This document shows positions 1 to 6,861 of a stretch of 10,879 bases of DNA, piece after piece. Numbering within the stretch: position 1 is the stretch's first letter; the number at the start of each line of letters is the position of its first letter. This DNA is from an uncultured Collinsella sp. (GTDB lineage Bacteria > Actinomycetota > Coriobacteriia > Coriobacteriales > Coriobacteriaceae), in contig USHT01000020.1 of assembly GCA_900554455.1 (NCBI GenBank), positions 1 to 10,879 of the forward strand, read 5' to 3'. The notes beneath the pieces are model-generated. The model saw nothing but the letters and a program-made list of their open reading frames with translations. It had not been told where the DNA came from and made no database searches. The translations under genes were made by a program, and so were the position numbers.

Positions 1-1172
1 GCGGCAAGTTGCTGGGTGAGCCCAAGGTTGAGGCCAAGCTTCCGGGCGGCGTGGTGCAGCCCTCGTTGCCGTTTGGCGAACCGGAGCCCACGTCCGAGCC
101 TGCAAGCGAGCAGGAGACGCCCACCGCCGAGCGGGCTGCTGCCGCCGAGACCGTCGCGCCCGCGCCCGAGGCCACGCCCGCAGCCACCGAGGCCGCATCG
201 GAGTCCAATGACCGCCTGGCCGCCATGATGCGCCGCAGCGCCCGCCGCGAGGAAGCCTACGTGCCCACCTCGCAGCTCCGCCGCTTCACCCTGCCCGATT
301 CGGCGCCCATCATGCGCCGCGTCATGGGCTTTCTGTCCGACCAGGCCCGCACACTCATCCATGCCGGCGTGTCGCGCGACCGCATCTGCATTGATCCTGG
401 CCCGGGCTTTGGTAAGTCGGCTAACGAGGACATCGTCATCCAGCGCGAGACTGCCAAGATGGCGTCACTGGGCTATCCGCTCGTGTGCGCCGTGTCGCGC
501 AAGCGCTTTGTGGGCGCCGTCTCGGGCGTGACCGAGGCCGCCGAGCGCGATGCCGCTACGTTTGGCGTGTGCCTGGGCGCCATCCAGGCCGGTGCCAACA
601 TCGTGCGCGTGCACGACGCCGCGGGTTTTGCGCAGTTCCTGAACGGCTACTGGGCGGTTGCCAAGCCGCAGCCGCGCCGCGCGTTTGTGGCCGTGGGCTC
701 CAACCTGGGGCATCGCTGCGACAACATCCGCGCCGCACGCGAGATGATCGCCGAGATTCCACTCACCTGCGTGTCCAACTCCTCCAAGATTTACGAGAGC
801 GAGCCGGCCTACGAGACGCGCCAGGACGCGTTTGCCAACGCCGTCATCGAGATCAAGACCGAGCTGGCGCCGCTGGTGCTGCTCGATGAGCTCATGAAGA
901 TCGAGGCCGAGCTTGGGCGCGACCGCTCCAAAAAGGCCAAGGCCAACGGTCCGCGCACCATCGACCTGGACCTGCTGTGGATGGACGGCGAGACCCACGG
1001 CGGCAAAAAGCTGCGCCTGCCGCATCCTCTCATTGGCGAGCGCGACTTTGTGCTGGTGCCGCTCGAGGACCTGATGCACGACCCGGCGCGGTTCTTCCGC
1101 TACAACGGTGTCGAGGTCAAGGAGCCCGAGGACCGCGTGGGTCATATCGTGGGCGAATTGGGGCGTATGTAG
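1..1172 (+). CDS. folPK: Dihydropteroate synthase / HPPK fusion (folP-folK), 5'-truncated
   Basis: This is the end of a bifunctional folate-synthesis enzyme. The frame is open to the window edge, so the start and the first half of the dihydropteroate synthase (DHPS) barrel are missing. Counting from the codon at position 9, the DHPS part shows DPGPGFGK at 129-136, SRKRFVG at 163-169 and VHDAAG at 201-206. It joins para-aminobenzoate to the pterin pyrophosphate. From residue 224 a complete HPPK (FolK) domain follows, with VAVGSNLG at 227-234, the magnesium-binding GPRTIDLDLL at 314-323, and HPLIGERDFVLVPL at 339-352. HPPK makes the substrate that DHPS uses, so the fusion couples consecutive steps. 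A stretch rich in Pro, Ala and Glu (about 15-65) interrupts DHPS just after the GEPK loop, where most DHPS proteins go straight on to the next helix. The protein is cytosolic. The stop codon touches the next gene's start, so they are probably one operon. Confidence 0.93.
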   Translation, partial: GKLLGEPKVEAKLPGGVVQPSLPFGEPEPTSEPASEQETPTAERAAAAETVAPAPEATPAATEAASESNDRLAAMMRRSARREEAYVPTSQLRRFTLPDSAPIMRRVMGFLSDQARTLIHAGVSRDRICIDPGPGFGKSANEDIVIQRETAKMASLGYPLVCAVSRKRFVGAVSGVTEAAERDAATFGVCLGAIQAGANIVRVHDAAGFAQFLNGYWAVAKPQPRRAFVAVGSNLGHRCDNIRAAREMIAEIPLTCVSNSSKIYESEPAYETRQDAFANAVIEIKTELAPLVLLDELMKIEAELGRDRSKKAKANGPRTIDLDLLWMDGETHGGKKLRLPHPLIGERDFVLVPLEDLMHDPARFFRYNGVEVKEPEDRVGHIVGELGRM

Positions 1173-1874
1173 ATGACTGAGATGAATGTTGTAGCCGCCG
1201 GCACCGAGCTTGACGCCGCGCGCGACGCGGGCCGCGAGGGTGTGTCCGCGGGCTGGTGCGCTTGGAGCGCGGGCAAGGAGTCGTTGACGTTTTCGCTGGT
1301 CGTACGCCCGGATGTGAATATGCATGCCTTCCACGGCCTGCCGTTTGTGGCGGCGATGGGCATGATGGACGCGCTTGTGGGCACGGCGTCGGCACCGGGG
1401 CTGGGCCTTGCCGGCAAGGTGGGCATTGAGTGGCCGAGCAATATCGTGTGCGGCGCGCCCGCGTTTGAGACGTCGTTCGCGCGCGTCGCCGTCAACGGCG
1501 GTGCTGGTGCCGCGGGCATGTTCGGTGCCGTGACGGTGGATGTTGAGCGTTCGGCGTTGAGCGAGCTCGGTGTGGACGTGGCCGACGAAGCGCTGATCGA
1601 GGCGCTGGCCGTCGCCGTGCTGACCCGTGTGGACACCTGGGCGGCTGTTGCCAACACGCCGCAGGGCGCTGCCGGTCCGCTGGCCCCCGTGCTGGGCGAG
1701 TACTTCGACATGGTGCCGCTGCTGGGCCGCCAAGTTGCGGCGGTGTCGCCCAACGGCCTGCCGCTTGCGGTCGGTGTGTTTGCGGGCCTGGACATCTGGG
1801 GCCGCGCGACCATCAAGACCGATGCCGGCGAGCAGGAGTTTCCGCCCGAGGCCGTACGAATTCGCGGACTGTAA
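1173..1874 (+). CDS. Biotin-protein-ligase-like protein, probably not catalytic
   Basis: A 233-residue protein whose ATG follows the folPK stop codon with no gap, so it is translationally coupled. The ribosome binding site is weak, and a second ATG at 1182 is an alternative start. The layout resembles the catalytic plus C-terminal domains of BirA. FSLVVRP at about 40-46 matches the ligase strand, IEWPSN at about 88-93 sits where ligases have KWPND, and residues 183-231 (LGRQV, then GLDIWGRATIKTDAGE, ending VRIR) match the BPL_C domain. The GRGRxGR loop that binds biotinyl-AMP is absent, replaced by AGWCAWSAGKES. The KWPND lysine is Glu, and the later gkKlaGil segment cannot be found. Normal biotin ligase activity is therefore unlikely. 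It may be a degenerate paralogue, a binding protein, or another member of the BirA/LplA fold. The link to BirA is family inference from motif order. The gene is certain, its role is not. Confidence 0.7.
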   Translation: MTEMNVVAAGTELDAARDAGREGVSAGWCAWSAGKESLTFSLVVRPDVNMHAFHGLPFVAAMGMMDALVGTASAPGLGLAGKVGIEWPSNIVCGAPAFETSFARVAVNGGAGAAGMFGAVTVDVERSALSELGVDVADEALIEALAVAVLTRVDTWAAVANTPQGAAGPLAPVLGEYFDMVPLLGRQVAAVSPNGLPLAVGVFAGLDIWGRATIKTDAGEQEFPPEAVRIRGL

Positions 1875-1911
1875 CGCGAGGCACCCGCGCTCAAAGATAA
1901 CGATGACAACG

Positions 1912-1943
1912 AAGCCCTCTTCGGCCTGTGCCGGGGAGGGCTT
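1912..1943 (+). terminator. Hairpin terminator after the folPK operon
   Basis: An 8 bp stem (AAGCCCTC, 1912-1919, with GAGGGCTT, 1936-1943) encloses an inner CGGC/GCCG helix and a 4-base loop. It begins 37 bases after the stop codon of the ligase-like gene. The T run is short (TTT), so termination may be incomplete and helped by the second hairpin downstream. Confidence 0.6.
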
Positions 1944-1965
1944 TGCGTGACTGCGGGGTAGCACC

Positions 1966-2018
1966 TCGGACCTATTCCTCAAAACTGAAAATCTTTCGAT
2001 TTTGAGGAATAGGGCCGA
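1966..2018. repeat. Long inverted repeat between convergent genes
   Basis: A near-perfect palindrome. CTATTCCTCAAAA (1972-1984) pairs with TTTTGAGGAATAG (2000-2012). The helix extends outward through C1971-G2013, one mismatch, then TCGG/CCGA. An inner GAAA/TTTC helix closes on ATC. It lies between the + strand operon and the - strand coaX. It could stop transcription from both sides, or be one copy of a dispersed palindromic repeat. No second copy is seen in this window. Confidence 0.75.
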
Positions 2019-2068
2019 TGCGTTGCCTAGTTCGCCGCTCGCGCTCGTGCTCGACTTAAGCCCCCGTC

Positions 2069-2842
2069 CTATCCCAGCTCCTGCATGCGGCGGTAGATTT
2101 CGCAGATACCCTTGATGGTGAGCTGTCCGTCGACCACGTCGAAGGCATCGGTCGAATCGGCGACGATGCTGGCGAGACCGCCCGTGGCGATAACGGTGGC
2201 ATCCTCGCGGCCCAGCTCGCGCTTCATGCGCGCGACCAGGCCCTCAGCCATGGCGGCGGCGCCCGTTACGGCGCCGACCTTGATGCACTCCTCGGTATCG
2301 CGGCCGATGGCGTGCTCGGGCGCCTCGAGCGGAACGCTGGCGAGCTTGGCAGCGCGGGCAGCTAGCGCGTCCATGGAGATGCGGATGCCCGGCGCGATCG
2401 CTCCGCCAATGTAATAACCGTCCTCATCGATGACGTCGATATTGGTCGCGGTGCCAAAGTCCACCACGATCGCCGGCGCGCCATAGAAGGTCTCGGCAGC
2501 GACGGCGTTGGCGATGCGGTCGGCACCAACGGCCTGGGGGCGCGCCGCCCGCAGCTTGGTTACGGCGGCCGTCTGCGGCCCGATGACGATGGCGTCCGCG
2601 GCAATGCGGTCGGCCACGGCGTGCCACTCGCGCGAGAGCTGCGGCACCACGCCCGCAAAGGCGATCGCGTCGACCGCGCCGAGCGAGAGGTCGTACATCT
2701 TAAAGAAGCCCATCAGGCGCACGTGGATCTCGTCGGCGGTATAGGAGCGGTCGGTGGGCATGCGCCACGACTGCACCAGCTCGTCTCCGTCAAACAGGCC
2801 CATGGCCGTCTGCGTATTTCCCATATCGATAGCGAGCAGCAT
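2069..2842 (-). CDS. coaX: Type III pantothenate kinase
   Basis: CoaX phosphorylates pantothenate with ATP, the first committed step of coenzyme A synthesis, in the cytosol. The 257-residue protein is the usual length for the family. Visible motifs are the phosphate-binding DMGNTQT at 6-12, the pantothenate-binding GADR at 106-109 with the catalytic aspartate at 108, DFGTATN at 128-134, and IGRDTEECIKVG at 179-190 in place of the usual IGrnT segment. The ATG at 2842 is chosen because GGGAG lies five bases upstream. An upstream in-frame ATG at 2863 has no such site and would add seven residues not expected for the family. The gene is monocistronic as far as can be seen, and it converges on the ligase-like gene. 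Nothing looks degraded. Confidence 0.95.
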   Translation of the reverse strand: MLLAIDMGNTQTAMGLFDGDELVQSWRMPTDRSYTADEIHVRLMGFFKMYDLSLGAVDAIAFAGVVPQLSREWHAVADRIAADAIVIGPQTAAVTKLRAARPQAVGADRIANAVAAETFYGAPAIVVDFGTATNIDVIDEDGYYIGGAIAPGIRISMDALAARAAKLASVPLEAPEHAIGRDTEECIKVGAVTGAAAMAEGLVARMKRELGREDATVIATGGLASIVADSTDAFDVVDGQLTIKGICEIYRRMQELG

Positions 2843-2878
2843 GTCTACTCCCAGTGTCGGCATAAAAGGACGCGCACC

Positions 2879-2884
2879 ATTGTA
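2879..2884 (-). promoter_or_regulatory. Candidate -10 box for coaX
   Basis: On the - strand this reads TACAAT within TATACAAT, 36 bases upstream of the coaX ATG. No good -35 hexamer is visible at the normal spacing, so this is a modest call. Confidence 0.35.
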
Positions 2885-2979
2885 TACGTGCCGTCGGCGG
2901 CGCTCGGCTGCGATTCGTTTACGGCGATATGGGCTGAGGGGTTTTAAATATGAAGGAATTATGCTCTACGAGATTTTCC

Positions 2980-3008
2980 TTGCCGTTTACCGAACTCCCG
3001 CGTAATAT
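2980..3008 (+). promoter_or_regulatory. Sigma70-type promoter of tRNA-fMet
   Basis: TTGCCG (2980-2985) and TAATAT (3003-3008) are separated by exactly 17 bases. They place a transcription start near 3015, about 25 bases before the mature tRNA. Confidence 0.7.
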
Positions 3009-3039
3009 TCTTTCTTGCGCACATGAGGCGCCCAGACAT

Positions 3040-3116
3040 TGCGGGGTGGAGCAGTCTGGTAGCTCGCCGGGCTCATAACCCGGAGGTCGTAGGTTCAAAT
3101 CCTGCCCCCGCGACCA
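3040..3116 (+). tRNA. Initiator tRNA-fMet (anticodon CAT)
   Basis: A 77-base tRNA with encoded CCA. The anticodon CAT is at 3074-3076. Its anticodon stem CCGGG/CCCGG contains the three consecutive G-C pairs typical of initiator tRNA. The D stem has the initiator-type A11-U24 pair, and the T arm is GTAGG-TTCAAAT-CCTGC. Overall it closely follows the known bacterial tRNA-fMet sequence. The first base pair is T1 with G72, a weak wobble where Escherichia coli has an unpaired C1/A72. Either arrangement leaves the acceptor end weakly closed, which formylation by methionyl-tRNA formyltransferase requires. It has its own promoter and terminator. Confidence 0.96.
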
Positions 3117-3125
3117 AGAACTTGC

Positions 3126-3155
3126 AGCTCGTCGGCCTAGCCGGCGAGCTTTTTT
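3126..3155 (+). terminator. Intrinsic terminator of tRNA-fMet
   Basis: AGCTCGTCGGC (3126-3136) pairs with GCCGGCGAGCT (3140-3150) over 11 pairs with one G-U. The loop is three bases, and a run of T follows. It lies ten bases after the tRNA 3' end. Confidence 0.9.
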
Positions 3156-3204
3156 GTTATTTCGGGACCGTGTTTTCGGTCCAATTCTCGGCCTCTCAAA
3201 CAAA

Positions 3205-3261
3205 ATCTCGATCTGTAACATCTAGACCCGATTTGGGCGGCTAGGTGTTACAGATCGAGAT
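3205..3261. repeat. 57 bp inverted-repeat element, copy 1 of 5
   Basis: Perfect 16 bp arms, ATCTCGATCTGTAACA at 3205-3220 and its complement at 3246-3261. The stem extends inward through CTAG/CTAG, and an inner CCC/GGG hairpin closes the loop. The core carries GATTTGGGC, related to the ATTTTGCC core of the other copies, and gives the same orientation. Confidence 0.85.
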
Positions 3262-3286
3262 ATACCGGTGGGTTGGGTCGTGTTTG

Positions 3287-3341
3287 TCTAAATCTGTAAC
3301 ACGAGGGACGGATTTTGCCGAGTTGTTGTTATAGATTGAGA
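3287..3341. repeat. 57 bp inverted-repeat element, copy 2 of 5
   Basis: Arms of 15 bases at 3287-3301 (TCTAAATCTGTAACA) and 3327-3341, with one mismatch and one G-U pair. The core GGATTTTGCCG matches copy 3 in orientation. It is preceded by GTGTTTG, similar to the flank of copy 5. Confidence 0.8.
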
Positions 3342-3364
3342 TTTTCTAGCAGGCGGGTTTGGTT

Positions 3365-3423
3365 TGTCTCGATCTGTAACAGTAAGACCCAGTTTTGCCG
3401 CGTAACTGTTACAGATTGAGACA
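3365..3423. repeat. 57 bp inverted-repeat element, copy 3 of 5
   Basis: Arms of 19 bases at 3365-3383 (TGTCTCGATCTGTAACAGT) and 3405-3423, with a single G-U pair. The core contains AGTTTTGCCG. It ends 42 bases from the stop codon of the kinase gene, so it may also act as that gene's 3' hairpin. Confidence 0.85.
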
Positions 3424-3464
3424 ATTGCCGGGGAGGGGTCCCGTCACGGCAAGACGCCCGCCGC

Positions 3465-5549
3465 CTAGATACAGAACCCGGGGATCACACAGGTTAGCTT
3501 GTTTGGCTTTTCCGCAGGCGTTGCGTACGTAAAGGCGTCGCCGTCGTGGCCCACACGGTTTATGTAGAGCGTGCCTTCGGTCTCCGATGAGTCGGGGCTC
3601 ACCGTGCGCTCCCACCAACAGGTGTCCTTGCCCTTCCACTGGCGGACCATCGTCTCGTTCGTGGAATACGGGCTTACCTTGAGCTCGCGGAAGAGCTGAT
3701 ACTCCTTGCCCTCGCCGTTGTAGATGTCTGCCAGGTAGTGATAGTCCTCGGCAAACGAATCGGGCGGTTGCGTACCGCACAGCTCGACCATGGCGGGCAG
3801 CCAAAGGGTTGCGGGCAACTCGCTCAGGCACGATGCGCTGTTGGCGGCGCCCACATTGTTCGAGACCTTCTTGACCCCTTTAATGAGTGCGCGCAACTCG
3901 TTGGGCAGCAGCTTAAGGCCGTCGCCGTTGAGCCATTCCCGCAGCTCGCAATCTGCCCAGCCGGCGCTCGGCGGTTCAGCCGCAGCGTTGCGCTCGGCAA
4001 CACCCGCGTCGAACATAAACGTCAGTCCGGCCTTGCCCGTCCCGTCCAGAAGCTCATCGTGGCGAATGCCCACAAGCTGCGCGCCAACCTGCAGCCCGTT
4101 GGTGAGCGTGACGCGCTTGGTACACGGATAGGGGATATGCCCATCGGCATCGAGCAGATGATAGCGCCTGGCAATCTCGCGTGCCTCGCTACGGGTCTCG
4201 GTGGCCTTAATCTTGAGCGAAATCTCCTGCAGCTGATCCCAAGTGTAGTCGTCAAGTGAGCTGCGGATGCCGTCCAGGTAGTCGGGGATGCCAAAGCCAT
4301 GGGTTGCCGCCCCGATAACGCCGAGCCCCGCAACGGCTGCGACAACGCCACCGATAATAAAGCGGCGGCGGGTCATGGCATCGTGCCGGGCCTGCTCCAG
4401 GATCTCTCGCGCGCGCTCGCCGGCGACGTCGACCTTAAGGTGTGTACCGGAGTCGATGTCGATTGCGGCGTCACTGCCCGCGCCTTCGCGGCCCTCGGAT
4501 TCGGCGTCGGTGAGGTATGTCGAGAGCACCTCGAGCATCTGCTGCTCGGTAGGGCGATCGCACTGCTCGACTGAGAGACCCTTCATGATGATTTTGACGA
4601 GCGCCTCATCGCCCTCGCAGCGCGGCTCGAGCGGTGCCGGCTTGGTCTTGGTCTTTACGAGATAGAACGAGCCGGTTGCAGCGGCGTCCGTCGACTCAAA
4701 GTCAAACGGTTTGCGACCGCTGTAGAGCTGGTACAAAATGCTCGAAAGCGCATAGACGTCGATTGCCGGCGAACGGCGAAGGGCCGCGATGCCTTCGATA
4801 TCCTGCGTGAGCATCTCGGGCGCGGCGTATGCGGGCGTGGCAAAGCGCCAGATGTCGGCGCGCCGAGTGATCGTGTCGTCGCCGAGAGCCATGGTCGCGG
4901 AGCCCATGTCGATGAGGCAGGGGTCAAAGGAGCAATCGGCAATCTGCTGCTCGAGCGTTCGGCTGGTGGTGCGGAACATGATATTGGCAGGCGACAGGTC
5001 GCGATGGATGACCGGATTCACGAGGCCTTGGGTCATCAAGAGCGCACGAAGCACGGCGTTTCCGACGGCGGCGACCATCTGGGTGGTCAGCCCGCCCGAG
5101 GCGTCGTGAGGAAGCAGGGGCAGCGCCTGCTTGAGCGAGGTGCCCTCGACCCACTCCATGAGGATGAGCGGGTCGTCCTCGCACGATCCGTAGCCATAGA
5201 CGCGCGGAAATCCGCGCAGGTGCGAGACGGTACACAGATGACGGTACTCCTCGAACAGCGCAGCGGTGTTGGCCAGGTGCGCTGCCGATTGCTCGGCGGA
5301 GCGGTCGGGGGCTTGGCCAGAGAGAAAGGCGTTGTCCTTGAGTAGCTTGACGGCAAAGACCTCGCCGCTCGTGTTGGTCGCGCGCAGCACGTGCCCGATG
5401 TTGCCGTTGTTGCGGTGGGCCGTCTGGAGAATAAGCGTCATAAACCGACGTTTGGCGTCGTCCTCGGCGCTGGGGTCGACCGCCACGGCGGTATCGAACG
5501 TATCGAGACGGATGAGTTTGTCGCCATAGGCGCTATCGGTAGTATCCAT
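3465..5549 (-). CDS. Transmembrane Ser/Thr protein kinase with DUF6273-like outer domain
   Basis: A 694-residue Hanks-type kinase. Residues about 35-345 hold the kinase fold: a glycine-rich loop GNIGHV at 49-54, the ATP lysine in AVK at 68, the catalytic HRDLSPAN at 182-189, a DMG in place of DFG at 214-216, APE at 243-245, the helix-F aspartate at 264 and the CDRPT arginine at 332. The usual lysine of HRDLKPxN is serine here. After an acidic linker, RRR and a hydrophobic stretch at about 397-418 form a single membrane span, kinase inside. The outer C-terminal part (about 450-694) resembles DUF6273, with ADCELREWLN, LPATLWLP and CWWERT segments, and probably senses something outside the cell. 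The ATG at 5549 is preceded by AAAGGA at five bases; the longer reading to 5636 lacks such a site. It lies downstream of the FHA gene, a likely partner. The substrate is unknown. Confidence 0.88.
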   Translation of the reverse strand: MDTTDSAYGDKLIRLDTFDTAVAVDPSAEDDAKRRFMTLILQTAHRNNGNIGHVLRATNTSGEVFAVKLLKDNAFLSGQAPDRSAEQSAAHLANTAALFEEYRHLCTVSHLRGFPRVYGYGSCEDDPLILMEWVEGTSLKQALPLLPHDASGGLTTQMVAAVGNAVLRALLMTQGLVNPVIHRDLSPANIMFRTTSRTLEQQIADCSFDPCLIDMGSATMALGDDTITRRADIWRFATPAYAAPEMLTQDIEGIAALRRSPAIDVYALSSILYQLYSGRKPFDFESTDAAATGSFYLVKTKTKPAPLEPRCEGDEALVKIIMKGLSVEQCDRPTEQQMLEVLSTYLTDAESEGREGAGSDAAIDIDSGTHLKVDVAGERAREILEQARHDAMTRRRFIIGGVVAAVAGLGVIGAATHGFGIPDYLDGIRSSLDDYTWDQLQEISLKIKATETRSEAREIARRYHLLDADGHIPYPCTKRVTLTNGLQVGAQLVGIRHDELLDGTGKAGLTFMFDAGVAERNAAAEPPSAGWADCELREWLNGDGLKLLPNELRALIKGVKKVSNNVGAANSASCLSELPATLWLPAMVELCGTQPPDSFAEDYHYLADIYNGEGKEYQLFRELKVSPYSTNETMVRQWKGKDTCWWERTVSPDSSETEGTLYINRVGHDGDAFTYATPAEKPNKLTCVIPGFCI

Positions 5550-5581
5550 GGCGTTCCTTTGTCTGGCATGGGTTGCCGCGC

Positions 5582-5642
5582 GTACACGTGAGCAGTGCGG
5601 ATATCGGTAAAGTACCATGATAGCCGCACTGCTCACGTGTAC
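5582..5642. promoter_or_regulatory. Perfect 19 bp inverted repeat upstream of the kinase gene
   Basis: GTACACGTGAGCAGTGCGG (5582-5600) is repeated as its exact complement at 5624-5642. The 23-base spacer contains further short pairing (GGTA/TACC, TATC/GATA). On the - strand the spacer holds TATCAT (5622-5617), a 5-of-6 match to a -10 box, though no good -35 box is visible. The arms could be operator half-sites around the kinase promoter, or the element could fold as a leader hairpin. There is no T run, so it is not an ordinary terminator. Confidence 0.6.
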
Positions 5643-5686
5643 CGCTGAGTATTGTCGTTTACGACGCAGAAGGTAGAAGACGAAAG

Positions 5687-5719
5687 ACGGACGGCGACCG
5701 TCTTCTGATCGCTGTCCGT
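5687..5719 (-). terminator. Hairpin just after the FHA gene
   Basis: ACGGACGGCGA (5687-5697) pairs with TCGCTGTCCGT (5709-5719) with one G-U pair and an 11-base loop. On the - strand it starts one base after the FHA gene stop and is followed by the T-rich CTTTCGTCTTCT. It is a likely but weak terminator or attenuator between the two genes. Confidence 0.5.
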
Positions 5720-5720
5720 G

Positions 5721-6683
5721 CTAGTCCACAATGACAAGGAATGTCGTGTAGAGACCCAGATGGAGCCTGTCGCTGTTGGCGATTTCCACGGGGGGATAGA
5801 CTTTGCCGGGTTCGCGTTGGTCGCGCGGCGGCTCAATCACAATATCGCCGTCGCCCGCGCCCGATTCGAGCACTGTGCCGTTGGTCGATCCAAGGCCCTG
5901 GGCGTACCAGTGCTCACCCTCAAGCCAAATGCGAAGATGCTCGCGCGAGGCGTCGGCGCCTACATCGGTGATGCTGGGCGAGGTTTTGGGCAAAGAACCA
6001 ATCACGGTGCCGCGCGGATCGCGTGTGAGGGGATGGATTTGCATGTCGGCGCAGTTGTCGGCATGGGTTCTGAGCAGACCGAGGTTGGGAGCGACGGTGT
6101 GCGGCTGCTCCAGGCTGCTCATAAAGCCACGTCCGACGGTAGTTTCGGTGGTGCCAAAGTGCCCGCCCGTCTTGCTGTCGCAAAAGCGCTCGACGGTGGC
6201 CACGCCCTGAACGGGATCGGCGAGCGCCCCCGTTGCCACAAAGAGCATAAGGTAAAGCGTGCTTTTTTCGCGCACGGCATTGCCGTCAAAGTTGTCGATG
6301 CGATTGAGGGCATTTGCATATAGGCGGCTGTCCAGCTTGTAGCTGGCGAGAGCCGACATCATTTCGTTGGCGGCCGGACCGCGATAGTGCTCGGCGATTG
6401 CCCGATAGGCGGACTCGCCGCCGCCGAGCTTGCTGCAGATTGCCGCGGAAAGGTTGAGCGTGGTGACGGTAAAGTCGCTGTAGATGGAGGGCGCGCACTG
6501 GTCAGGCTTGCGATGGACGATGTAACGGGTGAGATACGAGCGGTTGGAAGAGCATTTCTCGAGCAGGGTACTGCCGAGATAAGAGTTTCCATTGATGAGC
6601 ATTCGGGCGATCTCGAGATGTTTAAGACCGCCGAACGAGCGAATATCGTTATAGAGGACCGAGCAAGGCGTCTCTGCTGCCAC
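5721..6683 (-). CDS. FHA-domain protein, probable partner of the downstream kinase
   Basis: A 320-residue protein with a C-terminal forkhead-associated (FHA) domain at about 222-320. It shows VIGS at 227-230, the phosphothreonine-binding SREH at 246-249 and GSTNGT at 265-270. FHA domains bind phosphothreonine peptides, so this protein should dock onto a phosphorylated partner, plausibly the neighbouring kinase or its substrate. The first 220 residues are probably mostly helical and match no family I recognise. There is no signal peptide or clear membrane span. The GTG start at 6683 is preferred because AAAGGAGG lies five bases upstream; an in-frame TTG at 6713 puts that site inside the coding region. 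The gene begins the two-gene kinase block and is separated from the kinase by a hairpin and an inverted repeat, so the two may be regulated separately. Confidence 0.85.
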   Translation of the reverse strand: MAAETPCSVLYNDIRSFGGLKHLEIARMLINGNSYLGSTLLEKCSSNRSYLTRYIVHRKPDQCAPSIYSDFTVTTLNLSAAICSKLGGGESAYRAIAEHYRGPAANEMMSALASYKLDSRLYANALNRIDNFDGNAVREKSTLYLMLFVATGALADPVQGVATVERFCDSKTGGHFGTTETTVGRGFMSSLEQPHTVAPNLGLLRTHADNCADMQIHPLTRDPRGTVIGSLPKTSPSITDVGADASREHLRIWLEGEHWYAQGLGSTNGTVLESGAGDGDIVIEPPRDQREPGKVYPPVEIANSDRLHLGLYTTFLVIVD

Positions 6684-6790
6684 GGATACCTCCTTTGATT
6701 GCTTCCTAGCCAATATGGCGATAGGAATTAATGGCCCCCGGTGGGCGACGTATTAAATGGCTGCGCAATATATAGCGTAACCAAAGCAAC

Positions 6791-6796
6791 ATTATA
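6791..6796 (-). promoter_or_regulatory. Candidate -10 box for the FHA gene
   Basis: A perfect TATAAT on the - strand, about 110 bases upstream of the GTG start. The best -35 candidate, CTGCAA 16 bases further upstream, is poor. This would give a leader of roughly 100 bases. Confidence 0.45.
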
Positions 6797-6861
6797 GGCC
6801 ACATGTTCGAAATTGCAGGAAGACTGAGAGATTTGGTTTGGACTGGACGGAAATCCCCCTC

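Noticed and set aside
465..1982. A 505-codon open frame on the - strand opposite folPK and the ligase-like gene
   Set aside because: It is a shadow of GC-rich coding DNA: Arg/His/Ala-rich, no recognisable motif, and it crosses two well-supported + strand genes and their terminator.
3205..3423. Repeats considered as a CRISPR array
   Set aside because: The units are self-complementary hairpins with variable spacing and related, not unique, cores. There is no cas gene.
3424..3464. TTGCCG/CGGCAA hairpin after the kinase stop as an intrinsic terminator
   Set aside because: The stem is short with a large loop and there is no T run. Repeat copy 3 next to it is a better candidate for a 3' end.
5550..5636. 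N-terminal extension of the kinase to 5636
   Set aside because: It would run through the perfect inverted repeat. The ATG at 5549 has a well-placed AAAGGA, and the extra residues look noncoding.
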